Assembly (NCBI RefSeq): GCF_020622265.1
Contig: NZ_JACNMQ010000003.1
Location: 124,001 to 188,000, forward strand
Direction: 5' to 3'
Length of the DNA stretch: 64,000 bases
DNA from: Halomonas sp. M20
Lineage (GTDB): Bacteria; Pseudomonadota; Gammaproteobacteria; Pseudomonadales; Halomonadaceae
Each line of letters begins with the position of its first letter. The stretch's first letter is position 1. Shown piece after piece: positions 29,420-39,477 of the stretch. The position numbers were made by a program, and so were the translations under genes. The notes beneath the pieces are model-generated. The model did no database searches, was not told the DNA's origin, and was given only the letters and a program-made list of their open reading frames with translations.

Positions 29420-31618
29420 ATGACACCCTTACTCGAACAGCCATTGAGGCGCCTCTGGACACTGGAGGCCTTCGCCTACAGTTTACGTGTATTCATCGCG
29501 CTGACCGGTGCTCTGCTGGTGAACTGGATCGTCGGCGATGTGGCCATGCTGATTCCCCTGTTTCTCGGTATCATCGCCAGCGCCCTGGCCGAGACCGACG
29601 ATAACTGGCGAGGTCGATTGATATCGCTGGTCGTGACACTGGCCTGTTTCAGCATCGCCTCGTTGTCCGTGGAACTGCTGTTCGGTCATCCTTGGGCGTT
29701 CGTCGTTGGCCTGGCAATTTCCACTTTCGCCATGAGCATGCTCGGTGCAGTGGGGCAGCGCTACGGCACCATTGCCTATGCCACGTTGATTCTGGCGATC
29801 TACACCATGATCACCCTCGAGAGCAGCGGGGGCTCGTCCGTACATGTGTTCTGGTGGGAACCGCTGCTGCTGGTATCCGGCGCGGCATGGTACGGCGTCA
29901 TCTCGGTGATCTGGTGCGCGCTGTTTTCGCGTCAGCCGCTCAAGTTGAGCATGGCCGTGCTGTTTCGGGAGCTGGAAGCCTACCTGCGACTCAAGGCAAC
30001 ACTCTTCGAGCCATTGCAGGGGCTCGATATCGAGGCGCGCCGGCTTGCGCTGGCGGAGCAGAACGGTAAGGTCGTCAACGCCCTCAACCAGGCCAAGGAG
30101 ATGATTTTCCGTCGGCTGGAAGATCAGCGCACGCCACGCAAGCTCAACCGGTACCTGCACCTGTACTTCATTGCCCAGGATATCCACGAACGGGCAAGCT
30201 CGTCGCATTATCCCTACGAGTCGCTGGTGGAGACCTTTTTCCATCACGATGTATTGTTCCGTTTTCAGCGACTGCTGGAGCAGCAGGGCAATGCTTGCCG
30301 ATCCCTGGCCCGCAGCCTGTTGTTGCAACGGCCCTTCGACCCTGCCCAAAGCGAGCAGGCGCTACACGACCTCAAGGCATCCCTCGCCGATCTGCATGCC
30401 CAGCAGCGCCCCGAGTGGCGTGGCTTGTTGCGATCCCTGGACGCCCTGGCCGACAACTTGACTGCCCTGGGGCACCAACTGGCCATCGTCCAGAGCCCCG
30501 ATGCCGTGACCCAGTACGAAGACGCCAGTCTCTATGATCGCTCACCGCAAGGCTGGCGTGACGTGCGCGATCGCCTCCGGCGGCATCTGACCCCGTCATC
30601 GGCGATCTTCCGCCACGCCCTGCGCCTGACGACCGCTCTGGTGGTCGGCTATGGAGTATTGCATCTCGTGCATCCTACCCAGGGTTACTGGATCCTGTTG
30701 ACCAGCATTTTCGTTTGCCGGCCCAATTTCGGTGCCACGCAACGCTTTCTATGGCAACGCATCAGCGGCACGGTGGTGGGTCTGGTCGCCGGTTGGGCGT
30801 TGATCTCGCTGTTTCCAAACCAACTGATCCAACTATCGATCGCGATAGCCGCGGGGGTACTCTTCTTTGCCACCCGTGGCCGACATTACGTGATCGCGAC
30901 GGCGGCGATCACCTTGCTGGTGCTATGCTGCTTCAATCAGGTAGGGGATGGTTTCGGGCTGATATGGCCAAGGCTATTCGATACCCTGGTCGGCGGTTCG
31001 ATCGCCAGCCTTGCGGTGATGCTGATTCTGCCGGATTGGCAGAAGCGGCGCTTGCATCATCAAGGCGCGGAAACCCTCGAAGCCAGCAGCCGCTACCTGC
31101 GCGCGATCCTCGAACAGTACATTGGCGGTAAGCAGAACGACCTGGATTATCGATTGGCGCGACGCAATGCCCATAACGCTGATGCCGCTCTTTCGACGCT
31201 GCTGGCCAACGTGCGGCTCGAACCCGACCAGTTTCGCGAGGATGCGGCGATTGGCTTTCGTTTTCTGGGCAACGCCTACACGCTGCTCAGCTACCTGTCC
31301 GCCTTGGGCGCTCATCGTGGCGATACTCTGACGCTTGCCAAGGATGCGGAGTTACGTGCCACGGGAGAGTCGATCGTCGCGGATATCGAAGAGATTGCAG
31401 CACGCCTGCGCCGACGTGCGCCGGTCCCCGCATTCGAGGCTGCCGAGAGACGAGCGGCAAGGCTCGAGGCCCAGGCCAGCGAAGAGCCCAGTGACGAGCG
31501 ACGGCTACTGCAGACACAGCTGGCGCTGATCAGTCGGCAATTGGTACCGCTACGAGAGGCGGCGAGCAGGTTGATAACCCCTAAAGGTACGAACTCTTCG
31601 GCGTCACTGTCATCCTAA
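29420..31618 (+). CDS. YccS/YhfK family membrane protein (FUSC-like)
   Basis: 732 residues: two blocks of membrane helices (about 20-170 and 395-520), each followed by a cytoplasmic helical region, the arrangement of the YccS / FUSC family related to aromatic-acid exporters and plant malate channels. The central segment TQGYWILLTSIFVCRPNFGATQRF, of which YWILLTSIFVCRPNFGAT is most typical, marks the second half. Substrate is unknown. It converges with recG with an 8-nt gap. Confidence 0.87.
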   Translation: MTPLLEQPLRRLWTLEAFAYSLRVFIALTGALLVNWIVGDVAMLIPLFLGIIASALAETDDNWRGRLISLVVTLACFSIASLSVELLFGHPWAFVVGLAISTFAMSMLGAVGQRYGTIAYATLILAIYTMITLESSGGSSVHVFWWEPLLLVSGAAWYGVISVIWCALFSRQPLKLSMAVLFRELEAYLRLKATLFEPLQGLDIEARRLALAEQNGKVVNALNQAKEMIFRRLEDQRTPRKLNRYLHLYFIAQDIHERASSSHYPYESLVETFFHHDVLFRFQRLLEQQGNACRSLARSLLLQRPFDPAQSEQALHDLKASLADLHAQQRPEWRGLLRSLDALADNLTALGHQLAIVQSPDAVTQYEDASLYDRSPQGWRDVRDRLRRHLTPSSAIFRHALRLTTALVVGYGVLHLVHPTQGYWILLTSIFVCRPNFGATQRFLWQRISGTVVGLVAGWALISLFPNQLIQLSIAIAAGVLFFATRGRHYVIATAAITLLVLCCFNQVGDGFGLIWPRLFDTLVGGSIASLAVMLILPDWQKRRLHHQGAETLEASSRYLRAILEQYIGGKQNDLDYRLARRNAHNADAALSTLLANVRLEPDQFREDAAIGFRFLGNAYTLLSYLSALGAHRGDTLTLAKDAELRATGESIVADIEEIAARLRRRAPVPAFEAAERRAARLEAQASEEPSDERRLLQTQLALISRQLVPLREAASRLITPKGTNSSASLSS

Positions 31619-31626
31619 GCGGGCCG

Positions 31627-33726
31627 TCAAACCTGCCCGTAACGTCCCGCTTCTTCGCCCAGCCAACGCCGAATCAATGTGTCGCTGGCATCCGGGGCTT
31701 CTTCCAGCAGTGCTTTTGCCAAAGGGCTGACCCGCTCCAGCAAGTCCTTGTCCCGTTCCAGGTCGGCGATCTTCATCTGGGCAAGCCCCGTCTGACGAGT
31801 GCCGAGCACTTCGCCGGGGCCGCGCAGTTCAAGGTCCTTCTCGGCAATGCGAAAGCCGTCCGTGGTCTCCCGCATCACTCCCAAGCGTTCCCGGGAGTGG
31901 GCGGACAGCGGTGGGTGATAGAGCAGCACGCAGAAGCTCTCGGTGCCGCCACGCCCGACCCGACCGCGCAGCTGATGTAGCTGAGAAAGCCCCAGACGCT
32001 CCGGGTTCTCGATGATCATCAGGCTGGCGTTGGGCACGTCGACGCCCACCTCGATTACCGTGGTGGCGACCAGTAGGTCGAGTTCCCCACTCTTGAAGGC
32101 GTCCATCACCTCGGCCTTTTCGGCAGCCTTCATGCGCCCATGCACCAGGCCGATGGCCAGTTCCGGCAAGGCCTCGGTCAGGGCATCTCGGGTGGCCTCG
32201 GCGGCTTGGCACTGCAGCGCTTCCGACTCCTCGATCAAGGTACAGACCCAATAGGCCTGCCGCCCCTCGGCGCAGGCGCGACGAATACGCGTGACCACCT
32301 CCGGGCGGCGTTCGTCCGGCACCGCTACGGTCTGCACCGGGGTGCGCCCCGGGGGGAGTTCGTCGATCACGGAGAGATCGAGATCCGCATAGGCGCTCAT
32401 GGCCAGGGTGCGAGGAATCGGCGTGGCGGTCATGATCAGCTGGTGCGGGGTCAAACCGCCGGCCTCGCCTTTCTGGCGTAGCGCCAGTCGCTGGTGTACG
32501 CCAAAGCGATGTTGTTCGTCGACGATTGCCAGACCTAGACGCTTGAAATGTACGTCATCCTGAAACAGGGCATGAGTGCCCACGGCCATCTGCACGCGGC
32601 CATCGGCAATGGCGGCCTTGGTGTCGAGCCGTGCCTTGCCCTTGAGCTTGCCGGCCAGCCAGCCTACCTCGATGCCTAGCGGGGTCAGCCAGTCGCGGAA
32701 ATTGCGAAAGTGCTGTTCCGCGAGGATTTCCGTGGGCGCCATCATCGCCGCCTGACAGTCGCCGGCGATGGCCTGGAGTGCGGCCATGGCGGCGACCACG
32801 GTCTTGCCGGAACCGACATCGCCTTGAACCAGTCGCAGCATGGGCGTGGCGGTCTCCAGATCCCGGGCGATTTCATCGAGCACGCGACGCTGTGCACCGG
32901 TCAGGGCAAAGGGCAACTGGGTGAGAAAACGCGCCTGGAGGCCCCGTCCGGACGATAATGTCGGGGCACCATCGGTCTGGATGCGCAGGCGCACTTGGCG
33001 CAGGCTGAGCTGATGGGCGAGCAACTCCTCAAGTGCCAGGCGCCGTTGGGTGGGGTGGGTGCCACTGGCCAGGCGTTCGAGATCCGCGTCCGGCGGCGGC
33101 TCGTGCAGATAGCGCAGACATTCCCGTAATTCGGGCAGCCGGAAACGCTCGCGCAGTGGTTCGGGAATGCCATCCGGCAAGGTGTGCGGTGCTTCCTCGA
33201 GGGCTTTGAGTGCCTGGGCGATCAAGCCCCGCAGCCGCGCTTGGTTCAGCCCCTCGGTTGTCGGATAAATCGGCGTCAGATGCTCCTCGACAGGCGCGTC
33301 CTCCTGGCGCAGCAGGCGGTATTCCGGATGATAGATTTCGAGCCCGGTGGCGCCGGCCCGGGCCTCGCCGAAGCACCGCACATGCGCCCCTCGGGAGAAC
33401 TGTTGCTGCTGGGCCGGCGAGAAGTGAAAAAAGCGCAGGCTGAGAATGCCGGAACCATCCTTGAGTCGCACCAGCAGGCTGCGTCGACGCCCCTTGACCA
33501 CCTCCGCGGCACAGACTTCGCCGTCCACCACCGCCTCCTGGCCAGCTCGCAGGGTCGCGATCGGGGTAATACGCGTGCGATCCTGATAGCGCAGCGGCAA
33601 ATGAAACAGCAGATCCGCAATCCGCTCGATGCGCAGCCGCCCCAGCTTGGCGGCCATGGCGTCACCGACCCCTGTCAGAGAAGTGACCCCCTGCTCGAGA
33701 TCCGGGTGATCTATGTCCCGATTCAT
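31627..33726 (-). CDS. recG: RecG, ATP-dependent branch-migration helicase
   Basis: 699 residues, the full length of the family: N-terminal wedge/OB domain (LLFHLPLRYQDRTRI; LSLRFFHFSPAQQQQF) binding branched DNA, Walker A GDVGSGKTVVA, motif II DEQHRFGVHQR, motif III MTATPIPRTLAM and motif VI QLRGRVGRGG. It rescues stalled forks. Its start overlaps the oxyR stop (ATGA), so recG is translationally coupled to oxyR, an arrangement also seen in Pseudomonas. Confidence 0.96.
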   Translation of the reverse strand: MNRDIDHPDLEQGVTSLTGVGDAMAAKLGRLRIERIADLLFHLPLRYQDRTRITPIATLRAGQEAVVDGEVCAAEVVKGRRRSLLVRLKDGSGILSLRFFHFSPAQQQQFSRGAHVRCFGEARAGATGLEIYHPEYRLLRQEDAPVEEHLTPIYPTTEGLNQARLRGLIAQALKALEEAPHTLPDGIPEPLRERFRLPELRECLRYLHEPPPDADLERLASGTHPTQRRLALEELLAHQLSLRQVRLRIQTDGAPTLSSGRGLQARFLTQLPFALTGAQRRVLDEIARDLETATPMLRLVQGDVGSGKTVVAAMAALQAIAGDCQAAMMAPTEILAEQHFRNFRDWLTPLGIEVGWLAGKLKGKARLDTKAAIADGRVQMAVGTHALFQDDVHFKRLGLAIVDEQHRFGVHQRLALRQKGEAGGLTPHQLIMTATPIPRTLAMSAYADLDLSVIDELPPGRTPVQTVAVPDERRPEVVTRIRRACAEGRQAYWVCTLIEESEALQCQAAEATRDALTEALPELAIGLVHGRMKAAEKAEVMDAFKSGELDLLVATTVIEVGVDVPNASLMIIENPERLGLSQLHQLRGRVGRGGTESFCVLLYHPPLSAHSRERLGVMRETTDGFRIAEKDLELRGPGEVLGTRQTGLAQMKIADLERDKDLLERVSPLAKALLEEAPDASDTLIRRWLGEEAGRYGQV

Positions 33727-34649
33727 GCAGGTACGCTGTCCGACTGTTCCTGATAAGAGCGCTCGACGGCGTCGATCACCGCATCGATGGCCTTGAGACG
33801 TGGAAAGCTGGCGCGCCAGGCAACCGCGACGGTGCGGCTGGGCGCTTCCGGGGTGAAGGGCCGGCTTTCCAGCATGCCGGTCTCATAGTGTCCGGTGCCG
33901 ATGGCAGACTGCGGCAATACCGTGATGCCCAGCTTGGAAGCGACCATGTGACGGATGGTTTCCAGGGAGCCGCCTTCCGCGGTCAGGGTATTGGAAGGGC
34001 TGTTCAACTGGGCACTGATCGCCGGACAGGCCTCGAGGATCTGATCGCGAAAGCAGTGCCCTTCGCCGAGCAGCAACAAGCGTTCCTTGAGCAGATCTTC
34101 CTTGTCGATGCTGGTCTTGTGAGTCCAGGCATGATCGCTCGGGATCAGCACCTCGAAGGGCTCGTTGTAGAGCGGACGCGTGACCACATCCACCTCGGTG
34201 AAGGGCAGCGCGACGATGATTGCATCGAGTTCACCGCTGCGTAGCTTATGGCGCAGATTGGCGGTGAAGTTTTCCTCGATGTACAGCGGCATATGGGGCG
34301 CCATGCGCGCCAGTCGAGGAATCAGATGCGGAAAGAGATAGGGGCCGATGGTGTAGATGGCGCCGATACGCAAGGGGCTGGTCAGTTGATCCTTGCCCTC
34401 ATTGGCCAGCTCGCGAATGACACTTGCCTGTTCGAGTACCCGCTGGGCCTGCTCGACGACCTTCGCCCCCAGGGGCGTCACCTGAACGGTAGCTTTGGAG
34501 CGCTCGAAAAGCGCCACCTCGAGTTCATCCTCGAGCTTCTTCACCGCCACGGACAAGGTCGGCTGGGAGACGAAGCAACGCTCCGCCGCACGACCAAAAT
34601 GACGTTCCTGGGCCAAGGTTACGATATACCGGAGTTCTGTTAGAGTCAT
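33723..34649 (-). CDS. oxyR: OxyR, hydrogen-peroxide-sensing LysR-type regulator
   Basis: 308 residues. The LysR winged helix is at 1-60 (LTELRYIVTLAQERHFGRAAERCFVSQPTLS). The redox pair is present as GHCFRDQILEAC, at Cys199 and Cys208, the same positions as in Escherichia coli OxyR, so peroxide activation by disulfide formation is well supported. ATG 34649 was chosen because it starts MTLTELRYIV; an earlier in-frame start adds no homologous sequence. It diverges from the SDR gene. Confidence 0.95.
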   Translation of the reverse strand: MTLTELRYIVTLAQERHFGRAAERCFVSQPTLSVAVKKLEDELEVALFERSKATVQVTPLGAKVVEQAQRVLEQASVIRELANEGKDQLTSPLRIGAIYTIGPYLFPHLIPRLARMAPHMPLYIEENFTANLRHKLRSGELDAIIVALPFTEVDVVTRPLYNEPFEVLIPSDHAWTHKTSIDKEDLLKERLLLLGEGHCFRDQILEACPAISAQLNSPSNTLTAEGGSLETIRHMVASKLGITVLPQSAIGTGHYETGMLESRPFTPEAPSRTVAVAWRASFPRLKAIDAVIDAVERSYQEQSDSVPA

Positions 34650-34717
34650 GATTGGGCCCGCAAGGGCGTCCTGTCGATTCGATGGGTATGTCCGTTTTAC
34701 CAAGGAGCTAGGTAAAG

Positions 34718-35593
34718 GTGAAGAATACGTGTTTGATTCTCGGCTGTGGCGATATCGGTAGAACCTTGGGAACCCAGCTGATCGAGGCGGGCCATCGCGT
34801 GATCGGTGCGCGCCGCAACCCGGAACAACTGGCCTCGAGTGGCATCGAGCCCCTGGCCATCGATCTCAACGACCCGGAAGCGCTCAAGACGCTACCCGAA
34901 GCGAATATCGTCGTTTATGTGGTGAGCGCCGATCGCTTCGACGAACAGGCCTATCAGGCTGCCTATCGGGATGGCTTGAAGGCGGTATTGGCCGAATTTG
35001 GCCAGCGCTCGCACAAACCGACCCGAGTGTTCTTCGTATCCTCGACCAGCGTTTACGCACAGCAAGATGGCGAAACTGTCGACGAGAACGCCCCGACGCA
35101 GCCCACCGGGTTTGCGGGGCAACTAATGCGCGAAGCCGAACAGATGCTCATCGATCACAGCTTACCCGGTACCGTGGTGCGTTTCTCGGGTATCTATGGC
35201 CCGGGGCGCGACCGGCTCATTCAGCAGGTGCGTGAAGGGCGTATCGCCGCCGCCACGCCCCCCATGTACTCCAATCGCATCCACCGGGACGATTGCGCCG
35301 GCGTGCTATCTCATCTGATCGCCAAAACTCTGAACGACGAGCCTCTCGACGATCTCTACCTGGCCAGCGACTGCGAGCCGGTGCCCCTGCATGAGGTGAT
35401 GGCCTGGCTTGCCAAGTGGCTCGAGGTCGAGACCCACGAGGTCATTCAATCGCCTCTGCGCCGGCGTTCGAGCAAGCGCTGCGACAATTCTCGGCTAATT
35501 GAGACCGGCTACGAATTCCGCTATCCAACCTTCCGCGAAGGCTATGCCCAAGTACTTGCCAGCCCAGGTCAGGGTCGTCCACAAAAAGTCTGA
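34718..35593 (+). CDS. SDR family NAD(P)-dependent protein (YeeZ-like)
   Basis: 291 residues with the NAD-binding motif LILGCGDIGRTLGTQLIEAGH at the N-terminus (GxGxxG) and an extended-SDR layout: SSTSVYAQQDGE, VRFSGIYGPGRDRLIQQV, and YSNRIHRDDCAGVLSHLI. The catalytic Tyr-x3-Lys is not obvious, as is common in the YeeZ branch. The substrate is unknown. GTG 34718 follows AAGGAG. It ends in a bidirectional terminator shared with ridA. Confidence 0.78.
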   Translation: MKNTCLILGCGDIGRTLGTQLIEAGHRVIGARRNPEQLASSGIEPLAIDLNDPEALKTLPEANIVVYVVSADRFDEQAYQAAYRDGLKAVLAEFGQRSHKPTRVFFVSSTSVYAQQDGETVDENAPTQPTGFAGQLMREAEQMLIDHSLPGTVVRFSGIYGPGRDRLIQQVREGRIAAATPPMYSNRIHRDDCAGVLSHLIAKTLNDEPLDDLYLASDCEPVPLHEVMAWLAKWLEVETHEVIQSPLRRRSSKRCDNSRLIETGYEFRYPTFREGYAQVLASPGQGRPQKV

Positions 35594-35597
35594 TACC

Positions 35598-35628
35598 GCG
35601 ACGCCGCCAATCTGGCGGCGTCGCTATT
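35598..35628. terminator. Bidirectional terminator between the SDR gene and ridA
   Basis: A perfect 12-bp GC-rich stem (35598-35609 with 35613-35624) with a 3-nt loop ATC lies between the convergent stops; TATTT follows on the plus strand. Confidence 0.75.
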
Positions 35629-35664
35629 TGCTCATTCACTCGACGTTCATCTCGACTGAGCCGC

Positions 35665-36054
35665 TCAGTCGCCCAGCACCATGACGCCTTCCGCCTCGAA
35701 TTGGCTTCTCTTGGGCAGCGCCTTGACGCCAACCGCTGCGCGGGCGGGGTGGGGAGCGGTGAAGAACTTCTCCATGATCTGATTGACCACGACGAAGTTG
35801 TCCAGATCCACCAGATAGAGATTGAGTTTGACGATATCCTGCAAGGAGCCGCCGGCTTCCTCGCAAACGGCGCTGAGGTTGGTGAAGACCTGACGCACCT
35901 GATCCTCGATATCCCCTGAGACCAATTCCATGGTTTGAGGATCGAGGGGAATCTGGCCGGACAGATAGACCGTATTGCCGGCCTTGATGGCCTGGGAGTA
36001 AGGGCCGATGGCAGCGGGCGCCTTTTGGGTCTGAATGATGGCCTTGTTACTCAT
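35665..36054 (-). CDS. ridA: RidA (YjgF/YER057c/UK114), enamine/imine deaminase
   Basis: 129 residues from ATG 36054 (GAGGAG 7 nt upstream). The family signatures are [25 protein letters not shown] at about 15-39, quoted here as [11 protein letters not shown] and VYLSGQIP, the active-site arginine in [14 protein letters not shown], and the closing EAEGVMVLG. It hydrolyses reactive 2-aminoacrylate enamines formed by PLP enzymes. It is downstream of spoT in the same direction, as in Escherichia coli and Pseudomonas. Confidence 0.95.
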   Translation of the reverse strand: MSNKAIIQTQKAPAAIGPYSQAIKAGNTVYLSGQIPLDPQTMELVSGDIEDQVRQVFTNLSAVCEEAGGSLQDIVKLNLYLVDLDNFVVVNQIMEKFFTAPHPARAAVGVKALPKRSQFEAEGVMVLGD

Positions 36055-36132
36055 GAGTGACTCCTCGTCATGTTCATCGGAATAAAAACAATTACCCCTT
36101 GCCCGCATGGGCAGCAGGGCGATCATGGGTTA

Positions 36133-38259
36133 TCAATTGTGGACGCGGGTGACCTTGTCTACATTGTGCAGATTACGAATGCGCTTGATGATACGCGCCA
36201 GATGCACTCGGTCGCGTACCGCCAGGGTCAGATTGACCAAGGACAGCCGCGCATCCCGCTCCTCGATTCCTACGCGTTCGATATTGGCATCCGCATCGGT
36301 TACCAGGCTTGCGAGCTCTGCCACCAGCCCACGACGCGATTCCATGGCAATACGCAGCGCCACTGGAAAATCGCCGCTGATGTCCGGCGACCACTCCAGA
36401 GTCAGCAACTTGTCCGGCTCGTTGCGTAATTCGATGATATTGCGACAGACGCTGCGATGCACCACGATGCCCTTGCCAATGGATAGATGGCCGATCACAG
36501 AATCGCCGGGCAGCGGATGACAGCAGCGAGCGAAGCTGATGACCATGCCTTCGGTGCCATTGATGACTACCGGCCCGCCCGGGCTCGTGACGGCATGTGT
36601 CATTTCCTGAAGATCGTTTGCTGCCAGGCGCCGTGCGACAGCATGGGCCATGCGCGTGCCCAGGCCAATGGATTCGAGGAGGTCGTCCGGGTGGGCCATG
36701 TTGAATTCATGCAGCAGCTTCTGCATCGGCTCCTCGGGAAGCTCTTTGAAGCTAGTGGTGTAATCCGCCAATGCCCGGTCGAGCAGGCGCTGGCCGAGTT
36801 GAATGGATTCGCTGCGCTGCTGATTCTTGAGAGCATGACGAATGGCCGACCGCGCCTTGGCGGTAATCACGAAGTTCAACCAGGCAAGGCTGGGTCGAGC
36901 GCCTCTGGCAGTGATGATTTCCACGGTCTGACCGCTTTCCAGCCGCGTCGATAGCGGGGCCAGATGGCGATCGATGCGGCAGGCGATGCAGTGATTGCCG
37001 ATATCGGTATGCACCGTATAGGCGAAATCCACCACCGTCGCCCCCTGGGGCAGCTCCATGATGTCGCCTCGGGGAGTGAAGACATACACGTCGTCCGGGA
37101 ACAGGTCGTTCTTGACGTGTTCGATGAATTCCAGCGAATCCCCTGCCTGGCGCTGCATCTCGAGCAGGCCGCGCACCCATTCCCGGGCCCGAGCATGACT
37201 GCCCAAGGCGATAGGATGCTCGGTTTGACCTGCCTTGTAGAGCCAGTGGGCGGCGATGCCATTGTTGGCCATGGCCTCCATTTCGCGAGTACGAATCTGC
37301 ACCTCGATGGGGATGCCGTTAGTGCCGAACAAGGTGGTGTGCAGGCTCTGGTAGCCGTTGGCCTTGGGGATGGCGATGTAGTCCTTGAAGCGTCCTGGCA
37401 CCGGTTTGTACAGGTTGTGGACGGCGCCGAGAATACGATAACAGCTGTCGACATTATCGGTGATGATGCGAAAACCGAACACATCCATGATCTCGGTAAA
37501 GGGCTTGCGCTGATCGCGCATCTTGCGATAGATCGACAGAAGATGTTTCTGACGCCCGATCACGGTGCCGGGCAAGTCATCGTCATCAAGACAGTTCTGC
37601 AGCGTAGTTTGGACCAGACGAATCATCGTGCGCCGGTTGCCCCGAGCCTTGGAAACGGCCCGTTTGATGCGTTCGGCACGCATCGGATAAATAGCCTGGA
37701 AAGAGAGATCTTCGAGTTCGATGCGAATGGTGTTAATGCCCAGACGCCCCGCAATACGGGCATAGATTTCCAGTGTCTCCCGTGCGATACGGCGCTTCTT
37801 GTCAGGACGCAACGCACCGAGAGTGCGCATGTTGTGCAGACGATCCGCGAGCTTGACGATGATCACGCGGATATCCTTGGACATCGCCATGACCATCTTC
37901 TGGAAGTTCTCCGCCTGAGCGACCGCCTTATCCTCGAAGGTGATCTGGGTCAGCTTGGAGACCCCATCCACAAGCTCTGCCACCGGCTCGCCAAACTGCC
38001 GGGCCAGGGCATCCTTGGTGATGCCGGTGTCTTCGATCACGTCGTGCAGCATGGCCGCCATCAGGCTCTGGTAGTCCATGTGCATGTTGGCAAGAATGTT
38101 CGATACTGCCAGAGGATGGGTAACGTAAGGCTCCCCGGAGCGCCGGCACTGACCGTCGTGGGCCTGTTCGGCATAATAGAAGGCGCGCTTGACCTGCTGA
38201 ATCTCATCCAGAGGAAGATAACCGCCAAGGCGATCAGCCAGATCATCGATGGTGAACAT
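36133..38259 (-). CDS. spoT: SpoT, bifunctional (p)ppGpp synthetase/hydrolase
   Basis: 708 residues. The HD hydrolase domain is intact (HPLAVSNILA; LHDVIEDT with His72-Asp73; KLADRLHNMRTLGAL). The synthetase domain (NGYQSLHTTLFG; EVQIRTREMEAMANNGIAAHW) is followed by a TGS domain (DVYVFTPRGDIMELPQGATVVDFAYTVHT region) and a C-terminal ACT domain. The intact HD motif distinguishes it from monofunctional RelA. It follows rpoZ, as in other gammaproteobacteria. Confidence 0.95.
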   Translation of the reverse strand: MFTIDDLADRLGGYLPLDEIQQVKRAFYYAEQAHDGQCRRSGEPYVTHPLAVSNILANMHMDYQSLMAAMLHDVIEDTGITKDALARQFGEPVAELVDGVSKLTQITFEDKAVAQAENFQKMVMAMSKDIRVIIVKLADRLHNMRTLGALRPDKKRRIARETLEIYARIAGRLGINTIRIELEDLSFQAIYPMRAERIKRAVSKARGNRRTMIRLVQTTLQNCLDDDDLPGTVIGRQKHLLSIYRKMRDQRKPFTEIMDVFGFRIITDNVDSCYRILGAVHNLYKPVPGRFKDYIAIPKANGYQSLHTTLFGTNGIPIEVQIRTREMEAMANNGIAAHWLYKAGQTEHPIALGSHARAREWVRGLLEMQRQAGDSLEFIEHVKNDLFPDDVYVFTPRGDIMELPQGATVVDFAYTVHTDIGNHCIACRIDRHLAPLSTRLESGQTVEIITARGARPSLAWLNFVITAKARSAIRHALKNQQRSESIQLGQRLLDRALADYTTSFKELPEEPMQKLLHEFNMAHPDDLLESIGLGTRMAHAVARRLAANDLQEMTHAVTSPGGPVVINGTEGMVISFARCCHPLPGDSVIGHLSIGKGIVVHRSVCRNIIELRNEPDKLLTLEWSPDISGDFPVALRIAMESRRGLVAELASLVTDADANIERVGIEERDARLSLVNLTLAVRDRVHLARIIKRIRNLHNVDKVTRVHN

Positions 38260-38391
38260 ACAGCGCCTATTGTGAAGAGCCTTTGAAGAGTTACGTCCTT
38301 ATCCTGAATTCTTGCGACGCCACGTCGCAGATCCACCGGCGCTTGGTTACCACCGGTGTCGATGATTCGTTTGAGGTCACGTGACGCTTGA

Positions 38392-38655
38392 TTACATCTG
38401 GACGTCGGAATCGTAACTGACGGGTTCGGGGCGCACCCGCACCGGGGCTTCAACGGGTTCGTCCAGAACGGACTCGTCGACCCTGCCAGCGGCAATCTCG
38501 CGCAGAGCCATCACCGTGGCCTTGTCGTTTTCCCAGGGCAGAAGGGCATCCCGGGAGCCGCGAGCGAGTTGGCGCGCGCGTTGGGTGGAAATCATGACCA
38601 GCTTGAAACGGTTTTCAACATTTTCAAGGCAATCTTCAACGGTAACTCGCGCCAT
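38392..38655 (-). CDS. rpoZ: RpoZ, RNA polymerase omega subunit
   Basis: 87 residues. [20 protein letters not shown] at the N-terminus and [31 protein letters not shown], of which RARQLARG and [11 protein letters not shown] are most typical, are family hallmarks. Omega binds the beta' subunit and forms part of a ppGpp site on RNA polymerase, consistent with its position beside spoT. The 132-nt gap before spoT contains a 7-bp hairpin at 38313-38329. Confidence 0.96.
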   Translation of the reverse strand: MARVTVEDCLENVENRFKLVMISTQRARQLARGSRDALLPWENDKATVMALREIAAGRVDESVLDEPVEAPVRVRPEPVSYDSDVQM

Positions 38656-38752
38656 GGATAGTTTCCTGATGTGTTATGTAAGCGTATACAGATAACAAGG
38701 CATGGGGTTGCAGGTCATCCGTACACGAAAATGAAGAGCGTAACCAAGTAGT

Positions 38753-39385
38753 CTACTCGACCCCCTCGATATGTGACAAGAGCCTCTGAATCAGCGGTCC
38801 CTGGCGCTCCCGAACATGTGCAAGACGACAGCGCTCCGCCAGTATCACAGCGATCAATTGGGTCAGGGCGATATCGAAATCATCGTTGATGATGACATGG
38901 TCGTATTCATCGAAATGGGCCATTTCGCTGATGGCATCGCGCATGCGGCGCGCAATCGTTGCTGCGTCGTCGGTACCGCGCTGGGAAAGTCGTGCCTGCA
39001 GTACATCTCGTGAGGGGGGCAGTATGAATACCGAAACGGCGTCTACCATCTGTTCGCGTACTTGCCGTGCACCCTGCCAGTCGATCTCGAGAATCACGTC
39101 CCGGCCGGCGGCCAGAAGCGCTTGCACCGCCGGTCGTGAGGTGCCGTAGTAATTGTCGAATACCCGTGCATGCTCGAAGAAGTCGCCGCGCTCGATCATG
39201 TATTCGAAAGTGGCGGTGTCGATGAAGTGATAGTTCACGCCATCGGTTTCACCTGAACGCATGGCCCGGGTGGTATGGGAAATCGATACCTGTATAGCGT
39301 CGATGCGCTCGAGAAGCGCATGTACCAAGCTGGTCTTGCCGGCGCCGGAGGGCGCGGAAACGATGTAGAGCGTACCGTGAGACAT
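38753..39385 (-). CDS. gmk: Gmk, guanylate kinase
   Basis: 210 residues. The P-loop is VSAPSGAGKTSLV at about 8-20; the GMP-binding stretch STTRAMRSGETDGVNYHF reads here as SISHTTRAMRSGETDGVNYHF. LID and C-terminal parts (LSQRGTDDAATIARRM; YDHVIINDDFDIAL) are intact. It phosphorylates GMP to GDP. It leads the gmk-rpoZ-spoT-ridA series on the minus strand. Confidence 0.96.
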   Translation of the reverse strand: MSHGTLYIVSAPSGAGKTSLVHALLERIDAIQVSISHTTRAMRSGETDGVNYHFIDTATFEYMIERGDFFEHARVFDNYYGTSRPAVQALLAAGRDVILEIDWQGARQVREQMVDAVSVFILPPSRDVLQARLSQRGTDDAATIARRMRDAISEMAHFDEYDHVIINDDFDIALTQLIAVILAERCRLAHVRERQGPLIQRLLSHIEGVE

Positions 39386-39477
39386 GAGAAGCGTTCGCCG
39401 GGATCTTTACGAAAGAAAATCGCATTATTGCATATTGCCGCTACACTATGCGGCCCAATGCTCGAAAGAGGATGCTC

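Noticed and set aside
36964-38286. A 440-codon plus-strand frame opposite spoT
   Set aside because: Antisense shadow of a well-conserved gene; no motif or ribosome site.
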